Source: Sinotaia quadrata (Eukaryota > Mollusca > Gastropoda > Architaenioglossa > Viviparidae). From it: a stretch of 64,000 bases of DNA. The stretch spans positions 103,452,875 to 103,516,874 of the forward strand of contig CM054179.1 in the NCBI GenBank assembly GCA_028829895.1, in the 5' to 3' direction. Positions 26,946-40,122 of this stretch are shown here, piece after piece. A model generated the notes under the pieces. It did no database searches and was not told the DNA's origin. It saw only the letters and a list, made by a program, of their open reading frames with translations. A program made the position numbers and the translations under genes. Within the stretch, counting starts at the first letter, position 1. The number at the start of each line of letters is the position of its first letter.

Positions 26946-27126
26946 AACCACTGGTCCACTTTAACGTTTTTGTGTTGAATCACTGGTCTACATTAACGTT
27001 TTTGTGTTGAATCACTGGTCCACTTTAACGTTTTTGTGTTGAACCACTGGTCCACTTTAACGTTTTTGTGTTGAATCACTGGTCCACTTTAACGGTTTAG
27101 TGTTGAATCATTGGTCCACTTTAACG
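26946..27126. repeat. 32-bp tandem repeat
   Basis: Six copies with CACTGGTCCACTTTAACG. Confidence 0.92.
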
Positions 27127-27411
27127 CAGTCGCCTTGTAGTTCTCAGAGCCAAGATACAACGGCACACAGGAAACGCGCGAACGGATTAGTATTAATCTG
27201 AAACCCACCAGCTAGGATTCCCAATCTCTCTTTCTTGACCCCTTTACATTACATAGTTGTCTGGTATAAGAAAGTCTTTAAAAGCCATTCATTCACTCAA
27301 ACACACACTCACACACAGCTACACACTACACTGACACACGCCATACTGTATACTTTACACAAGAGTATCTGACGTACGAAAGTCTTAAGAAGAATTCACT
27401 CACTCTTTCAT

Positions 27412-27418
<7 letters not shown>

Positions 27419-27478
<60 letters not shown>
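27419..27478. repeat. (CA)n microsatellite
   Basis: An uninterrupted CA run after a CT-rich lead. Confidence 0.95.
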
Positions 27479-27482
<4 letters not shown>

Positions 27483-27639
27483 TACACATGCAACACTTAC
27501 ACATACACACAATGGCTATACAACAGTTTTAAGAGTATTATAAGCAAGTCACATTATTAACAATCTCTGTCACACGAACCTTAAAACGTGTATCTATAAT
27601 CACAGTAACTGGTTTTGTTAAATAGACATCATAAACGTG

Positions 27640-27752
<113 letters not shown>

Positions 27753-27844
27753 ATGTCATATACACACGCACTCATATGTACACAACCCATACAAAAGTTT
27801 AAAGTCTCATACACAAGTCATACTGTCTGTCACATGGCCACCTT

Positions 27845-27950
27845 AAAGTGTCACTGTCAAACTATAGTAACTCGCTGCTAATCACACGGACACCTTATAA
27901 AGTATCACTCTCAAACTACAGTAACTCGCTGCTAATCACACGGACATCTC
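27845..27950. repeat. 54-bp duplication
   Basis: Two copies with AGTAACTCGCTGCTAATCAC. Confidence 0.85.
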
Positions 27951-28753
27951 AAAAGAAAATTATCAGACACAAGTCACAGAAACACTTCTCCAATTACACG
28001 GAAGCCTTAAACTGTCGAACACACATCACAAACTAATCACACGTCACAAGCTAATCACACGTCACAAACTACCTCGAAAGACAAAAGGCCACCATGCCTA
28101 GACCGACCGTGACCGTTTCTACTCACCCCTGGAACGTAAGTTGAATGATCTCTTACACCTGCCTACCCATAGCGTAATTAAATCCAGTCTATTCAAACTG
28201 CAGAGAGCTAAAGGCCAGTGCACCTCAGGTCACGAGCCGTTAGAGAAGAGATCAGCTTAACAGCAGTAGGGGGGTCTAAAGTATGGATTTGCCAGAGTTA
28301 ACTATTATTTTGCCGCGTTAAGACCCCTGTCTCTCTGGCCACGTGTTAGCAGTAGTCTTGTCTCCCGTTACTTAAAGAAAAACAAGAAAGAAATCAAGGG
28401 GTTGTTAATGGATATATTTATTTTATCACCTTTGGAACATAAAGTAAGTCAATGATTGTATGGTTTTTAAGTTTCTAGAGTTATAAAAATCAGGTCATCA
28501 TAAAATGATTTCTTCAGAATTAAGTAATAATATAGTGTATGTAATACATTAAGTCACTGAGTGCACACGTATGACGCGGGTGTAAACTTCATTGCAAACA
28601 GAAGATGCATCGAGATGTACATGTTTACGTACATGTGGTTTCTTTAGTGACATTCGGTTGTCTCCCCTCACAACAATCATATCTGGCAGTGACGAGAGGG
28701 AAGCATTGCGTAACTTGACATCAAGCGCGTGCTAATGCATTCATGCATTGACA

Positions 28754-29070
28754 TTCCAAAGCAATCTGCACGACTGAACAGGCTAGTCGGATTTCCAAAG
28801 CACTCGGCACGACTGAACAGGCTAGTCGGATTTCCAAAGCACTCGGCACGACTGAACAGGCTAGTCGGATTTCCAAAGCACTCGGCACGACTGAACAGGC
28901 TAGTCGGATTTCCAAAGCACTCGGCACGACTGAACAGGCTAGTCGGATTTCCAAAGCACTCGGCACGACTGAACAGGCTAGTCGGATTTCCAAAGCACTC
29001 GGCACGACTGAACAGGCTAGTCGGATTTCCAAAGCACTCGGCACGACTGAACAGGCTAGTCGGATTTCCA
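28754..29070. repeat. 39-bp tandem repeat, eight copies
   Basis: Eight copies of a unit with CACGACTGAACAGGCTAGTC; all but the first are identical. Frames on both strands stay open across it only because the unit is 13 codons without a stop. Confidence 0.95.
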
Positions 29071-29386
29071 ATAGTTTCAGTTACTTTCCACACGTTTGCA
29101 ATTATAAAAAAAAAAATAATAATCTTCGTTTTGTATTTCTGTTAGCTTAGCTTGTATTCTCTTCTTCCTAGCTTCGCTTCCGTTCCAGATGATTGACTTT
29201 CAATTCCGAAAAGACAAAAGCATGTATATTTCTTTTGTCACTCAGAGCAGGTCACGACAGTAATTATTTCTGAGAAGTGAATAGATCGAGTAATGCGAGA
29301 TAAATGTTATATTGAATAATGTAATACTTTATTACAGAGTGATGTATCCATAAGAACAATTTACATTATCCCTAGTGACTACCTCT

Positions 29387-29394
29387 ATCTATCC

Positions 29395-29483
<89 letters not shown>

Positions 29484-29486
29484 ACT
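29387..29486. repeat. (TATC)n microsatellite
   Basis: About 95 bp of near-perfect tetranucleotide repeat. Confidence 0.95.
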
Positions 29487-29944
29487 ATCTGTTTTCTTTT
29501 TTGATTTTTAAATTTGAAAAATGATTTTATTTATATAGGTATCTTAACATTGTCACGGTGTAAGGGGTATAACTATGTCCTTGATGAAAGGTGGCCATGT
29601 AGAGACCAGTGTAGCATTGATGCGACAAGTGAAAATGTGAACACTTTGAAATCTAGCAGTAATGAAGATCTCGTACATTTTATTAGTGATCAATTATTTT
29701 TCACTTTTCTGAAATGGACCGGCTATTTACTTTTAAGGTATTTCATATAAGTATGTGCATTCTTAATATACTCATAGTTATTTCTATATTTATTAAAGAG
29801 ATAAAGCTTCATTTATTGACAAACAAAATGAAATGCCCTTTGGTCTGAACTCTTTTAAAATCGGACGAAATGTTGCATCGAGAAGAAAAACTCGAGCAGT
29901 GTTATATGTCCTTCAAGCTTCTCAGTCAAAGTCTGATGCCTGTC

Positions 29945-30235
29945 TTAGACAGCGTTTGGTGCCAGTGTCAGACAAGGAGTGTTTGGTGCCAATCATAGAC
30001 AAAGAGTGTTTGGTGCCAGTGTTAGACAAACAATCATTGGTGCTAGTCTTAGATAAAGAGTGGTTGGTGCCAGTTATAGACAAAGTGTGTTTGTTGCCAG
30101 CCATAGACAAAGTGTGTTTGTTGCCAGCCATAGACAAAGTATGGTGCCAGCCATAGACAGAGTGTGTTTGTTGCCAGCCATAGACAAAGCGTGTTTGTTG
30201 CCAGCCATAGACAAAGTGTGGTGCCAGCCATAGAC
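29945..30235. repeat. 27-30-bp tandem repeat
   Basis: Units around GCCAGCCATAGACAAAGTG. The left copies are diverged and the right copies nearly identical, with one shortened unit. Confidence 0.9.
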
Positions 30236-30540
30236 TGTATTTGGCTTAGGCGAAGAGTGGAACGCGTGATTGGCCACTCTCCAAGGGGATGTTGAATTAC
30301 TGGCTAAATTCAGTAATCAGCAGAATTGCCATCTGACCCATTAACTCAACAAACTATTCACCATCAATAACCACCTCTGAAGCATAAATTAAAAATGTTT
30401 GAATTGTGCATTCTCAATTTGTGTCCATTTTCAGTTTAAGTAAAGATACTAGTATTTATAAAAAATAAAAAATATATTTCTTACTTGTTTATTTAATTTT
30501 TAATGCAAACATTGTCTCCTTATTTTATAAAAAAAATATT

Positions 30541-30542
30541 GT

Positions 30543-30608
<66 letters not shown>
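30541..30608. repeat. (GT)n microsatellite
   Basis: About 64 bp of GT, with a shorter AC run at 30669-30689. Confidence 0.95.
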
Positions 30609-30609
<1 letters not shown>

Positions 30610-31154
30610 ATATAATGATCAATGCAGTATGATAATCCTTAAATTTCTTTTATGTTTAAATAAAACAACACACACACACACACACACAGACAGAGAAAGA
30701 CTTAATCCTTCTCTTTCAAATCCAGTACTCAAGCAGTAGAGCTATTAACCGGTGCACCAAACAGCCGATAATCTAAGTAGCCTTAGAAACAAAAGAAAAC
30801 AATAAAAGGAAACTAGCAACAACAACCCTACCCCTTATATACACACACACACTATTATACACGCTCACAGACACACGCACATAATAAACGCACAATGACC
30901 CTCACTACCGCTATTACCAGTTATTTAGAAGGAAAAAAAGATTTACAAGACCCACTGTTGGCACCACTTCAAAGTGTTGTTGTGCTGCCAGGATTTTCAT
31001 GCAATACCAGAAGAGTAGTTCTTCAGTCCTTGTCAAAGTGTCACGCAAAGTCGACAACGCCAGAGTGCAGAATTAAAGAGAAAATAGGGTTTGGGGGGAC
31101 ATCGCATGATTGCTTCAACACCTTACGTGGTCATGGGGTGATGCGTACTTACCT

Positions 31155-31700
31155 CCCTGTCTGTCTTTTTATTGACCCTGTCACTCTTTCTCCCCCTTCC
31201 CTCTCTCCTTGTGTCTGTCTTTTTATTGACCCTGTCACTCTTTCTCCCCCTTCCCTCTCTCCTTGTGTCTGTCTTTTTATTGACCCTGTCACTCTTTCTC
31301 CCCCTTCCCTCCCTCTTTGTCTGTCTTTTTATTGACCCTGTCACTCTTTCTCCCACTTCCCTCTCCTTGTGTGTCTTTTTATTGACCCTGTCATTCGTTC
31401 TTCCCTTCCCTCTCTCCTTGTGTCTGTCTTTTTATTGACTCTGTCGCTCTTTCTCCCCCTTCCCTTACCCTCTCCGAGTAGCTGTCTTTCTATTGGCTTT
31501 ATCTGTCTTTCTCTCCCCCCCTTCCTCTCTCCGTGTTTCTGTCTTTTTATTAGCTCAGTCTGTCTGTATCTCTTTCTTCCCTCCCTTCTCTCTCTCCCTC
31601 TCTATCTTTCTATTGACTGACCCTGTCTGCCTGCCTCCCTTACTCATCCCTTCCATCTCTCCGTGTGTCTGTTTTCTATTCACTCTGTCTGTCTCGCTTT
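31155..31700. repeat. 54-bp pyrimidine-rich tandem repeat
   Basis: CTGTCTTTTTATTGACC recurs at 31161, 31215 and 31269, then with drift to about 31700. The strand is extremely polypyrimidine (CTTTCTCCCCCTTCCCTCTC), a composition that can favour triplex or H-DNA formation. Confidence 0.9.
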
Positions 31701-32024
31701 CTCCCCTCCCGTCCCTCCGTGTATATGTCTTTTGACTTTACCTCTGTCTCTCTCCAATCCTTCTTTCCGCGAAATTCTCTCTCTCTCTGCCCCCCCCCCT
31801 TCCCGTGACATATCATGTTTGTTGTTTTATTTAAACATAAAAGAAATTTAAGGATTATCATACTGCATTGATCATTATATCAAATTTACTTATGTATTGT
31901 TAGATTTACAATTATTAGTTAACAACCCAAATATAAATTTCAATAATATCAAGACTATTATTATTATTATAGATTAGGTGACATGTATCTATTTAAGTTA
32001 TTCATACGTTATGAACAAAAATTA

Positions 32025-32568
32025 GTTGCTTACCAGTCATTTATCTTCATTATACTGACCTGATTGGTCAAAACGTAGTTGTTTACCAGTCATTATCTTC
32101 ATTATACTGACCTGATTGTCCAAAATGTAGTTGTTTACCAGTCATTATCTTCATTATACTGACCTGATTGACCAAAACGTATTTACCAGTCATTATCTTC
32201 ATTATACTGACCTGATTGACCAAAACGTAGTTGTTTACCAGTCATTATCTTCATTATACTGACCTGATTGACCAAAACGTATTTACCAGTCATTATCTTC
32301 ATTATACTGACCTGATTGACCAAAACGTATTTACCAGTCATTATCTTCATTATACTGACCTGATTGACCAAAACGTATTTACCAGTCATTATCTTCATTA
32401 TACTGACCTGATTGACCAAAACGTATTTACCAGTCATTATCTTCATTATACTGACCTGATTGACCAAAACGTATTTACCAGTCATTATCTTCATTATACT
32501 GACCTGATTGACCAAAACGTATTTACCAGTCATTATCTTCATTATACTGACCTGATTGACCAAAACGT
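32025..32568. repeat. 48-bp tandem repeat
   Basis: About eleven copies with CAGTCATTATCTTCATTATA and CTGACCTGATTGACC. The first few units carry a longer variant (ACGTAGTTGTTTACC). Confidence 0.95.
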
Positions 32569-32763
32569 CAGCATTTCTTCGTACATGCATTGTAAAGCTC
32601 TCTAGCGTCAAGATATGTTCATGCTGCACTGATGTGTGTACATATGTTTGTGCGTATATATATAATTGTTGACTTGTCAATCTGCCTATTTATCTGTCTA
32701 GCCAGCCAGCCAGCCATCTGTCTGTATATCTGCATGTCTATTTTGTTTATAGTTATTAGTTTG

Positions 32764-32764
32764 A

Positions 32765-32851
<87 letters not shown>

Positions 32852-32879
32852 CCTACCTACCTGTCAGTCTGTCTGTTTG

Positions 32880-32930
<51 letters not shown>

Positions 32931-33012
32931 GTCAGTCTGTCTGTTTGTCTATCTATCTATCTGTCTGTTCGTCCGTCCGTCCGTCCATCTGCCTGTCTAT
33001 CTATCTATCTAA
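32764..33012. repeat. (TCTA)n compound microsatellite
   Basis: TCTA runs mixed with CTGT, CTAC and GTCC blocks. Confidence 0.95.
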
Positions 33013-33261
33013 TGGACTCTTTGAAAAACTATCTTCTACATTGGCTAACAATTATAAACACACAATAGATTTAACAATAACTAAGCACAGCAAACAGAAA
33101 CTAGAAAAGATGCAAACACATTTATTGATATAAGACCAAACTTCCACAATGCCAATAACAACAGCCACAACAACAGCCACAACAACGAGGAACAGTTAAG
33201 ATACAAGTCCTGATAAGATTTTAACTATGACAGAAAACAGAAATTACGTTCTTGGGCAAAA

Positions 33262-33505
33262 TCGTTAAACGTATTATTTTTATGCTGTGATCTTAAGAAA
33301 GAAGTTAAAACATTATGTTTTTATGCTGTGATCTTAAGAAAGAAGTTAAAACATTATGTTTTTATGCTGTGGTCTTAAGAAAGAAGTTAAAACATTTTTA
33401 TGCTGTGATCTTAAGAAAGAAGTTAAAACATTTTTATGCTGTGATCTTAAGAAAAAGTTAAAACATTATGTTTTTATGCTGTGATCTTAAGAAAGAAGTT
33501 AAAGG
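33262..33505. repeat. 41-bp tandem repeat
   Basis: About six copies with TATGCTGTGATCTTAAGAAA; some lack the CATTATG segment. Confidence 0.92.
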
Positions 33506-33604
33506 TAAAACCTGGTGTGTTTTACTCGAATGTGACTGGTATGAACACTGAAGAGTTTTGTTTTACATTGTTGGAATTTTACACTTTGTTCGCTGATTTA
33601 TTTT

Positions 33605-33690
33605 GTACTTGTACAGCATAAACATATAAACTTGTACAGCATAAACATATAAATTTGTACAGCATAAACATATAAACTTGTACAGCATAA
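33605..33690. repeat. 24-bp tandem repeat
   Basis: Four copies of CTTGTACAGCATAAACATAT plus TAAA or TAAC. Confidence 0.92.
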
Positions 33691-33904
33691 TAAATACTAC
33701 ATAATTTATGAACGTGCTCCACTCGAAAATATGTCATGTTTAATATAATACATATACTCATCATAATTGAGAACTGTAGAAGTAATACTCTACTCACATA
33801 ATACATCTTTACATAAAATGCAAGTATGATATATCAATAGAAAAATGCATGAAATATTTCTAAGTCTATTTTTTTTCAGTCAGTTAATTCACCATTAAGC
33901 TAAC

Positions 33905-34240
33905 GGCTGCCTTTCATGTCAGGACTTCAGCCACACCAAAATTCAAAGTGATTAGAAAATAGAATTATTTCACCAGATAATCTTTGATCTCAACCCATTG
34001 GCTGGTCTCATCCTTTGTAAATCTTAACAATTGGATAATAAAAGCTTCTCATCCACATAAGACCGGTTTAGATTACATCAGCAAGTTCTAGCACATTCCC
34101 TTCATCAATTGTTATGTTAACTCTGTTACTTACAAAACGCACTGTACCCGAAGGTCATGTCACGCTGACATTAAACAAGAAATATAATATTTAATTAAAA
34201 ATAGGGACAGACAACTCTGCTGTGTTACAGTACTGATATT
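33905..34240. mobile_element. Diverged second copy of the 20840-21464 element interior
   Basis: It shares an ordered series of blocks with about 21080-21420: CAAGTGATTAGA-like, TTGATCTCAACC, ATTGGC, TAAATCTTAAC, GACCGGTTT, TACATC, TTACAAAA and ACTCTGCT. The order and spacing agree, but the TIR ends are not visible, so this is a truncated or decayed copy. Confidence 0.55.
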
Positions 34241-34379
34241 AAATTTTAATATATTTTATATAACTTTATTACAGCTATATATTCAATGCTCATGACATCC
34301 CTGTGATTAGTATAGCGATATTGTCAGACATTAGTACCAACATTAGACTTATTGTAACTGAAAGTTGAATTCTGCATTC

Positions 34380-34750
34380 ATATTTTCTTATGGCATACTC
34401 ATACCGATATAGCATCCATCACTAGTACTGACATTTTGTTTTCATACTGAAGTGTGTCAGTTAGTAGTATTGACACTTGGTTTTCAAACTGATATAAAGT
34501 ATCAGCAGTATTGATATTTGGTTTTCATTCTGGCATATGTGTCAGTTAGTAGTACTAACACTTGGTTTTCATACTGACATATATGTCAGTTAATAGTAGT
34601 GGCATATGTGTCATTTAGTAGTACTGACACTTGATTTTCATATTGACCTGGATATCAGTTAGTAGTACTGGCGTCAGTTAGTAGTATTGACATTTGGTTT
34701 TCATACTGACAGATTATCAGTTACTAACACTGAAATTTGGTTTGCCTACT
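34380..34750. repeat. Degenerate tandem repeat with TTGGTTTTCATACTGACA
   Basis: Eight or so diverged units alternating AGTAGTACTGACACTT and GGTTTTCATACTG. Confidence 0.7.
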
Positions 34751-37377
34751 TACATGTGTATAATTTAGTACTCGGTCCGCTTGGTCAACGTACTGACCTG
34801 TGTAATAATCAGTGATTAACTTGCAAGTTTGTCTTTACAAAATTTTATTTTGACATACGGATTATCACTTGAAATACATCCTAATGGGGTACATCTTCAG
34901 GTCACATATTATGCTACTAGATAAAAGTTATATATCGATTTCTGGTTACAGATATTTGTCGGGTTTCCATAAACATAATCCTTGACAAGTGAAGAATTTT
35001 ATTAAATATTAAATTTCTTCTGAAAGAATTATTTTCCCTCTCATTTTGTATTTATCTTTTCTGGGTATATATACTGATTACATATAATCTCCTTACACAG
35101 TTTTCGCCTGCTGATTAGATTTTTATCTGAAGTATTTATTGATTGACTGATATTTGGAAGTAACACATGGACGGCAAGAAGAAAATGAAACACGTTTTAT
35201 GAGGTTGGTATAAGTGTGTATCTCTATATGTATACTGTGTATTGGGGGGGGGGTGTATGTGTGTGTGCGCGCGCGTTTGAGTATGTGTTTGGGCGTATGC
35301 ACGCACGCACATACACGTAGGGGTGGGTGGGTCTAAGGTTGTGGAGGTATGGACACCTGATTTGCAATTTGACTTGTGCACTCTGGTTCAGCGGTTAAGT
35401 GAATCAAACCCTATGGCGTACGAGGGAAATTCTCTAAACGACCAGCATTCCCCAGAACCCTCCCACACTCTCCCCACTACTACCCCGACACTCGACACAG
35501 TACTCATAGCATGCCTGCATGCACATAGGAGGGGTTGGTGCTTAGTGTGCTGGACTGTTTCGGTTGTCTCCTCTTGCTTGGTGACAGTATGTGTAGGAAA
35601 TACAATGACCGTATAGGCACCGGTCCCACCCTTATCGTGCAGAACACAGCGATCCCGGGCTCTAACTTCAAACGCCCTCAGTGCGGCTCTGTCGACAAGT
35701 TTGATTAAACTGGATTAATAATACTTTTTCAAATAAAGTCTACAGATTGAAAAAATAATAATTTTGAGATTTAACAGGCTTTGGGGTCAGGACAGGTGTA
35801 ATATTCACCGTCTGGATTTTTCTCACTCAGGTAAGATTTCCACTTTAACAATCTAAATGCTGTTGCTAATTCTAACTTAATACTCATTTTCTAATGGATT
35901 TTTGTATGAAGCACATTCCCATTATTGTGAATAAAATAAATTTAGCCAAACTAGGCTGTCTTCGAGCGAAATCTGTAAAAAAAATAATTATAAAAATAAA
36001 GTACATTAATTGCAATAAGCACACTCACACATAGGTACATGGTCACTCACACACACACACAAACATTTTGAAATGAACTCGCAATGTATTTATTCCCTAA
36101 CAAGTCCTATAAGTCCCACTCTTGGATCTAGAATTTACATCGAATGTTGAAATTGTTTCAAAACAGCGCATGCTTTAACCTAAACATTGATCTCAGAAAC
36201 TTTATCTCATATCTATCTATGAAAAACTGCATGTCGTTTACAATTTTTTTTTTGTTACTCTTGTTACTCTTCGTAATTTTCTGATCAGTAATTTTCTTTT
36301 GTTACTGAACATTTTTTTGTCATTTTCTGATCAGTAATTTTCTACTGCTACTGATCTGTGATCAGTAAAGTAAATTTATTGAATTTATCAGTTCATCGAA
36401 TGATTGGTAAATATATTATTTACACATTTATCCGCTGCATGGTCATTAAATATAAGAAACTTACTTTGTGACTGCATGAACATTTAATGTTTTAAATATA
36501 GCAGATCACTGTGTGATCAGTAAAATTATTTTAAAACCAACCAAATTAACGTGTGATTAGTACATACATTCAACATATTAGGTCACTGACTGATCAGTAA
36601 AGTTATTAAGGTACGAAGTCACTGTGTGATAAGTAAATATATTAAACGCATTAGGTCACTGAGTGATCAGTAAAAACATTAAACATTTTAGGTCTCTGAT
36701 TGATCAGTAAATACATTTGTGTTTGGCTTTGCTAACTTAAAACTGACAAAAATATGCAAAACATATTTTAATTTTTGCATCGCACCACATTAACTAACTA
36801 CGTGTATCAAGGTCTCAATAGATCTGCTACAACTGTAACACAATAAAGTATCAACGCCTAAAGTTGTCAAGTAAGAATTAATGCTACATTCTGATTACTC
36901 AAGCTTGGATTTACACCAAATTGGCAACGCTAATTTTCGAGTTCGACCAACCATTAGTTCTGCTTTTGATCCCGCAAGTTCAGTTAGACATATCTTTACA
37001 CTGCGTGCACAATGCAACGACAATTCCGTTTCAGCGTGTTCATTCAAGTGAGACGGAAAAGACAACACACATCAAGCGTTAAGGTAATTTGTTGCCAAAA
37101 CTTTAATGACGTGTAATAAAAACTGATTGGGATTAAAGGACATTTAGAATAGAGTTTATGCGATTTTAAATAGCACGTTTGCAATGTTTTCCAACAAACA
37201 ACAAACAAACAAACACGTTTACACAATCTCGCAAACGCAGCGCGAAAAGAAAAAGAATGGGGTGCAAATATAAAAGTAAAATTACCAACTCAGGGTCTTG
37301 ATGGGTTAAGAGGAGAAGATAATCAGCCACACCGCAAAATAGGCACCTTCTCCTTACACCCCACTCTTAACTCCCTC

Positions 37378-37378
<1 letters not shown>
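34751..37378. other. Intergenic DNA
   Basis: Holds a GT/GC-alternating stretch at 35245-35320 and a moderately GC-rich part at 35330-35700 with tRNA-like words (GGTTCAGCGGTTAAG; GATCCCGGGCTC), perhaps an old SINE, not provable. No gene seen. Confidence 0.4.
36480..36720. repeat. Degenerate repeat with GTCACTGTGTGATCAGTAAA
   Basis: Five diverged copies, 45-65 bp apart; shorter relatives (TGATCAGTAATTTTCT) lie at 36280-36370. Confidence 0.7.
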
Positions 37379-37442
<64 letters not shown>

Positions 37443-37457
37443 ACACGCACACGCACA

Positions 37458-37493
<36 letters not shown>
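37379..37493. repeat. (CA)n microsatellite, two blocks
   Basis: Two CA runs joined by an imperfect segment. Confidence 0.95.
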
Positions 37494-37495
<2 letters not shown>

Positions 37496-37837
37496 GACAG
37501 AGTTTCACATGCACACATACCCTTCAATAATAACTCATTACATAAAATAACAAACATGTTCCTGTATTAATCCACTGTATCAAATAACAAACAAACAAAA
37601 AATATATAGTATATCTCTCTACCATCCGCAAAATCAACGGAAGCTGGAAGTGAACTTTGAGCATCAATCAATCAATTAATGATTCGTCTGCTGTTTTGCT
37701 TTGATGAGCTGTTTAGAATGTCATCACATAAATTTATGAAGGTTGTCTTTTGTGTGTTGTGTAAAGCATGTATACGTGAGTTTTTAAAACAGATTGTCAA
37801 AGGTGTTGTTTCAGAATATCAGCATGTGTATTTTTGA

Positions 37838-38095
37838 AGATTGTCTTTTGTGTGTTGTGTAAAGCATGTGTATTTATGAAGGTTGTCTTTTGTGTGTTGT
37901 GTAAAGCATGTGTATTTATGAAGCTTGTCTTTTGTGTGTTGTGTAAAGCTTGTGCATTTATGAAGCTTGTCTTTTGTGTGTTGTGTAAAGTATGTGTATT
38001 TATGAAGGTTGTCTTTTGTGTGTTGTTAAAGCATGTGTATTTATGAAGCTTGTCTTTTGTGTGTTGTGTAAAGCATGCGTATTTATGAAGGTTGT
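37838..38095. repeat. 42-bp tandem repeat
   Basis: Six copies with TTGTCTTTTGTGTGTTGTGT followed by AAAGCATG and TATTTATGAAG. Confidence 0.92.
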
Positions 38096-38269
38096 CTTAG
38101 GCACGTTTTAGAGTTTGTGTATACTTGGAGCTTTTTTAAAGTGCGATTTACTTGGCTCTAAGCATGACACATATGGACACATATATTTGATATATAGTGT
38201 CTACACTGGTGTATTTAAAAAGATTGAAATAGGTGAGTTTTAAAATTTCCCTATACCCACCTAGAATGA

Positions 38270-38370
38270 TTGTCAGTTTGTTTTAGTGTGCCATTGGACA
38301 AGTTGTCAGTTTGTTTTAGTGTGCCATTGGACAAGTTGTCAGTTTTAGTGTGCCATTGGACAAGTTGTCA
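38270..38370. repeat. 33-bp tandem repeat, three copies
   Basis: Units with TTTTAGTGTGCCATTGGACA at 38270, 38303 and 38336. Confidence 0.92.
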
Positions 38371-38539
38371 TGAGTTATAGAATGTCTGTAAAATAAATTA
38401 AACAGGCTTCGTGAAATATGTTTAAGTACTAGTTTGTGTAAGTACTTTTAGTAAAGAATAACACAAATGTTTCTACGAGTAAACGTCTTTGTATTGACAT
38501 CCGTCCTTTCTAGATTACTATCTCGTACGCACGCACACG

Positions 38540-38722
38540 AACACACACACAGCATGCATATACAGAATACATTTAATATTTAGGATTCATATATGTATTA
38601 GAACACACACACCATACATATACATAATACATTTAATATTTAGGATTCATATGTGTATTAGAACACACACACCATACATATACAGAATACATTTAATATT
38701 TAGGATACATATGTGTATTAGA
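38540..38722. repeat. 60-bp tandem repeat, three copies
   Basis: TAGGATTCAT at 38581 and 38641 and TAGGATACAT at 38701 mark the 60-bp period. Confidence 0.92.
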
Positions 38723-38844
38723 CGTTAATGCATATGTACGTGTGTGAAGAGCGCTTCACACAGTTTTAAATTAATGAGTTTAAACAGGAAGTGAGCTCGA
38801 GGTGCTAAAGCTTGTTGCATGACTGTTCACGTTTACATCACGCG

Positions 38845-39235
38845 TTGACTATTTATTAAGTACACACATCACTGAATCATTGTAAAGTTTGTATTTACTC
38901 TTTATTAAGTACACACATCACTGAATTATCGTAAAGTATGAATTGACTGTTTATTAAGTACACACATCATTGAATCATTGTAAAGTTTGTATTTACTCTT
39001 TATTAAGTACACACATCACTGAATCATTGTAAAGTTTGTATTTACTCTTTATTAAGTACACTCATCATTGAATCATTGTAAAGTTTGTATTGACTGTTTA
39101 TTAAGTACACACATCACTTGGATTTGCTGTTTAATATGTTCTTCGGACATAATTCAATTTGTATTTACTGTTTAATTTATACGCACAACATTGAATAGCT
39201 TTAAAGTATGTATTTACTGTTTGATATGAGAGCAT
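38845..39235. repeat. 49-bp tandem repeat
   Basis: TTTATTAAGT at 38852, 38901 and 38950 marks the unit; right-hand copies are diverged. Confidence 0.92.
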
Positions 39236-39267
39236 ATTACTGAATAACTTTACAGACTACACTGACT

Positions 39268-39445
39268 GTTTCGCGTGTGTGTGTTGATTAGATACTGTTA
39301 CGTGTGTGTATTGATTAGATACTGTTACGTGTGTGTGTGTTGATTAGATACTGTTACGTGTGTGTGTGTTGATTAGATACTGTTACGTGTGTGTGTTGAT
39401 TAGATACTGTTACGTGTGTGTGTTGATTAGATACTGTTACGCGTG
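39268..39445. repeat. 25-29-bp tandem repeat
   Basis: Units GTGTTGATTAGATACTGTTA with variable GT count between copies, a microsatellite within a minisatellite. Confidence 0.92.
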
Positions 39446-39539
39446 TGTGTCTATACAGACATTACGAACCTCTCAACATAATGACTGTGTACACTATACA
39501 CATCTTAGTACTAACACAGGTGTGCTCATGTGCACTGAA

Positions 39540-39875
39540 TACCTTCACAACAAGTGTTGTGCTCACAGCAATAAATACCAATGTAACAAGTGTTGTGCTC
39601 ACAGCAGTAAATACCAATGTAACAAGTGTTGTGCTCACAGCAGTAAATACCAATGTAACAAGTGTTGTGCTCACAGCAGTAAATACCAATGTAACAAGTG
39701 TTGTGCTCACAGCAGTAAATACCAATGTAACAAGTGTTGTGCTCACAGCAATAAATACCAATGTAACAAGTGATGTGCTCACAGCAATAAGTACCTTTGT
39801 AACAAGTGTCGTGCTCACAGTAATAAATACAATTGTAACAAGTGTTGTGCTAACAGCAGTAATATCATTACAACA
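39540..39875. repeat. 36-bp tandem repeat
   Basis: Nine copies with AACAAGTGTTGTGCTCACAG. The central copies are identical and the ends diverged. Open frames on both strands are periodic artefacts. Confidence 0.95.
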
Positions 39876-40122
39876 AACATTTAGACCGTTCATTTATACA
39901 TTACATATGTATTCAATAAAACCTATTGAATTCGTTAAAGTGTAAGCAATATGTCTGCGTTCGTGTGAACTCCACATAGACACCTTTGCAGATTTGCACT
40001 TAAAACAATTTTGTGTACATACATATTATACCCCTAGATTGTTATTTTGAAGTCTCCCAAGTAGAAACTGTTTGTACAACGAAAACACAATTCCATATTT
40101 CCCCCAGCAAACCGAGTGAATT

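Noticed and set aside
28754..29070. CRISPR array
   Set aside because: Units are contiguous and identical with no variable spacers, and the genome is clearly eukaryotic. The same holds for the other arrays.
28677..29145. Overlapping 116-138-codon open frames on both strands
   Set aside because: They exist only because a 39-bp stop-free unit is repeated eight times; no splice context, family match or codon bias.
30714..30776. tRNA gene or tRNA-derived SINE on the minus strand
   Set aside because: A GGTGCACCGGTTAATAG word and a weak B-box-like GGATTTGAAA are present, but no cloverleaf can be drawn. The tRNA-like words at 35380 and 35650 fail in the same way.
30895..31335. 146-codon frame on +
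   Set aside because: The first 80 codons are unremarkable and match no family I know, there is no clear splice or Kozak support, and the rest is the 54-bp repeat.
32183..32680. 165- and 124-codon frames of 16-residue repeats
   Set aside because: A product of the 48-bp tandem array, open on both strands.
39360..39945. 137-166-codon frames rich in Cys/His or Val/Thr
   Set aside because: Translations of the 36-bp array; the apparent Cys-rich motif is periodic DNA, and both strands are open.
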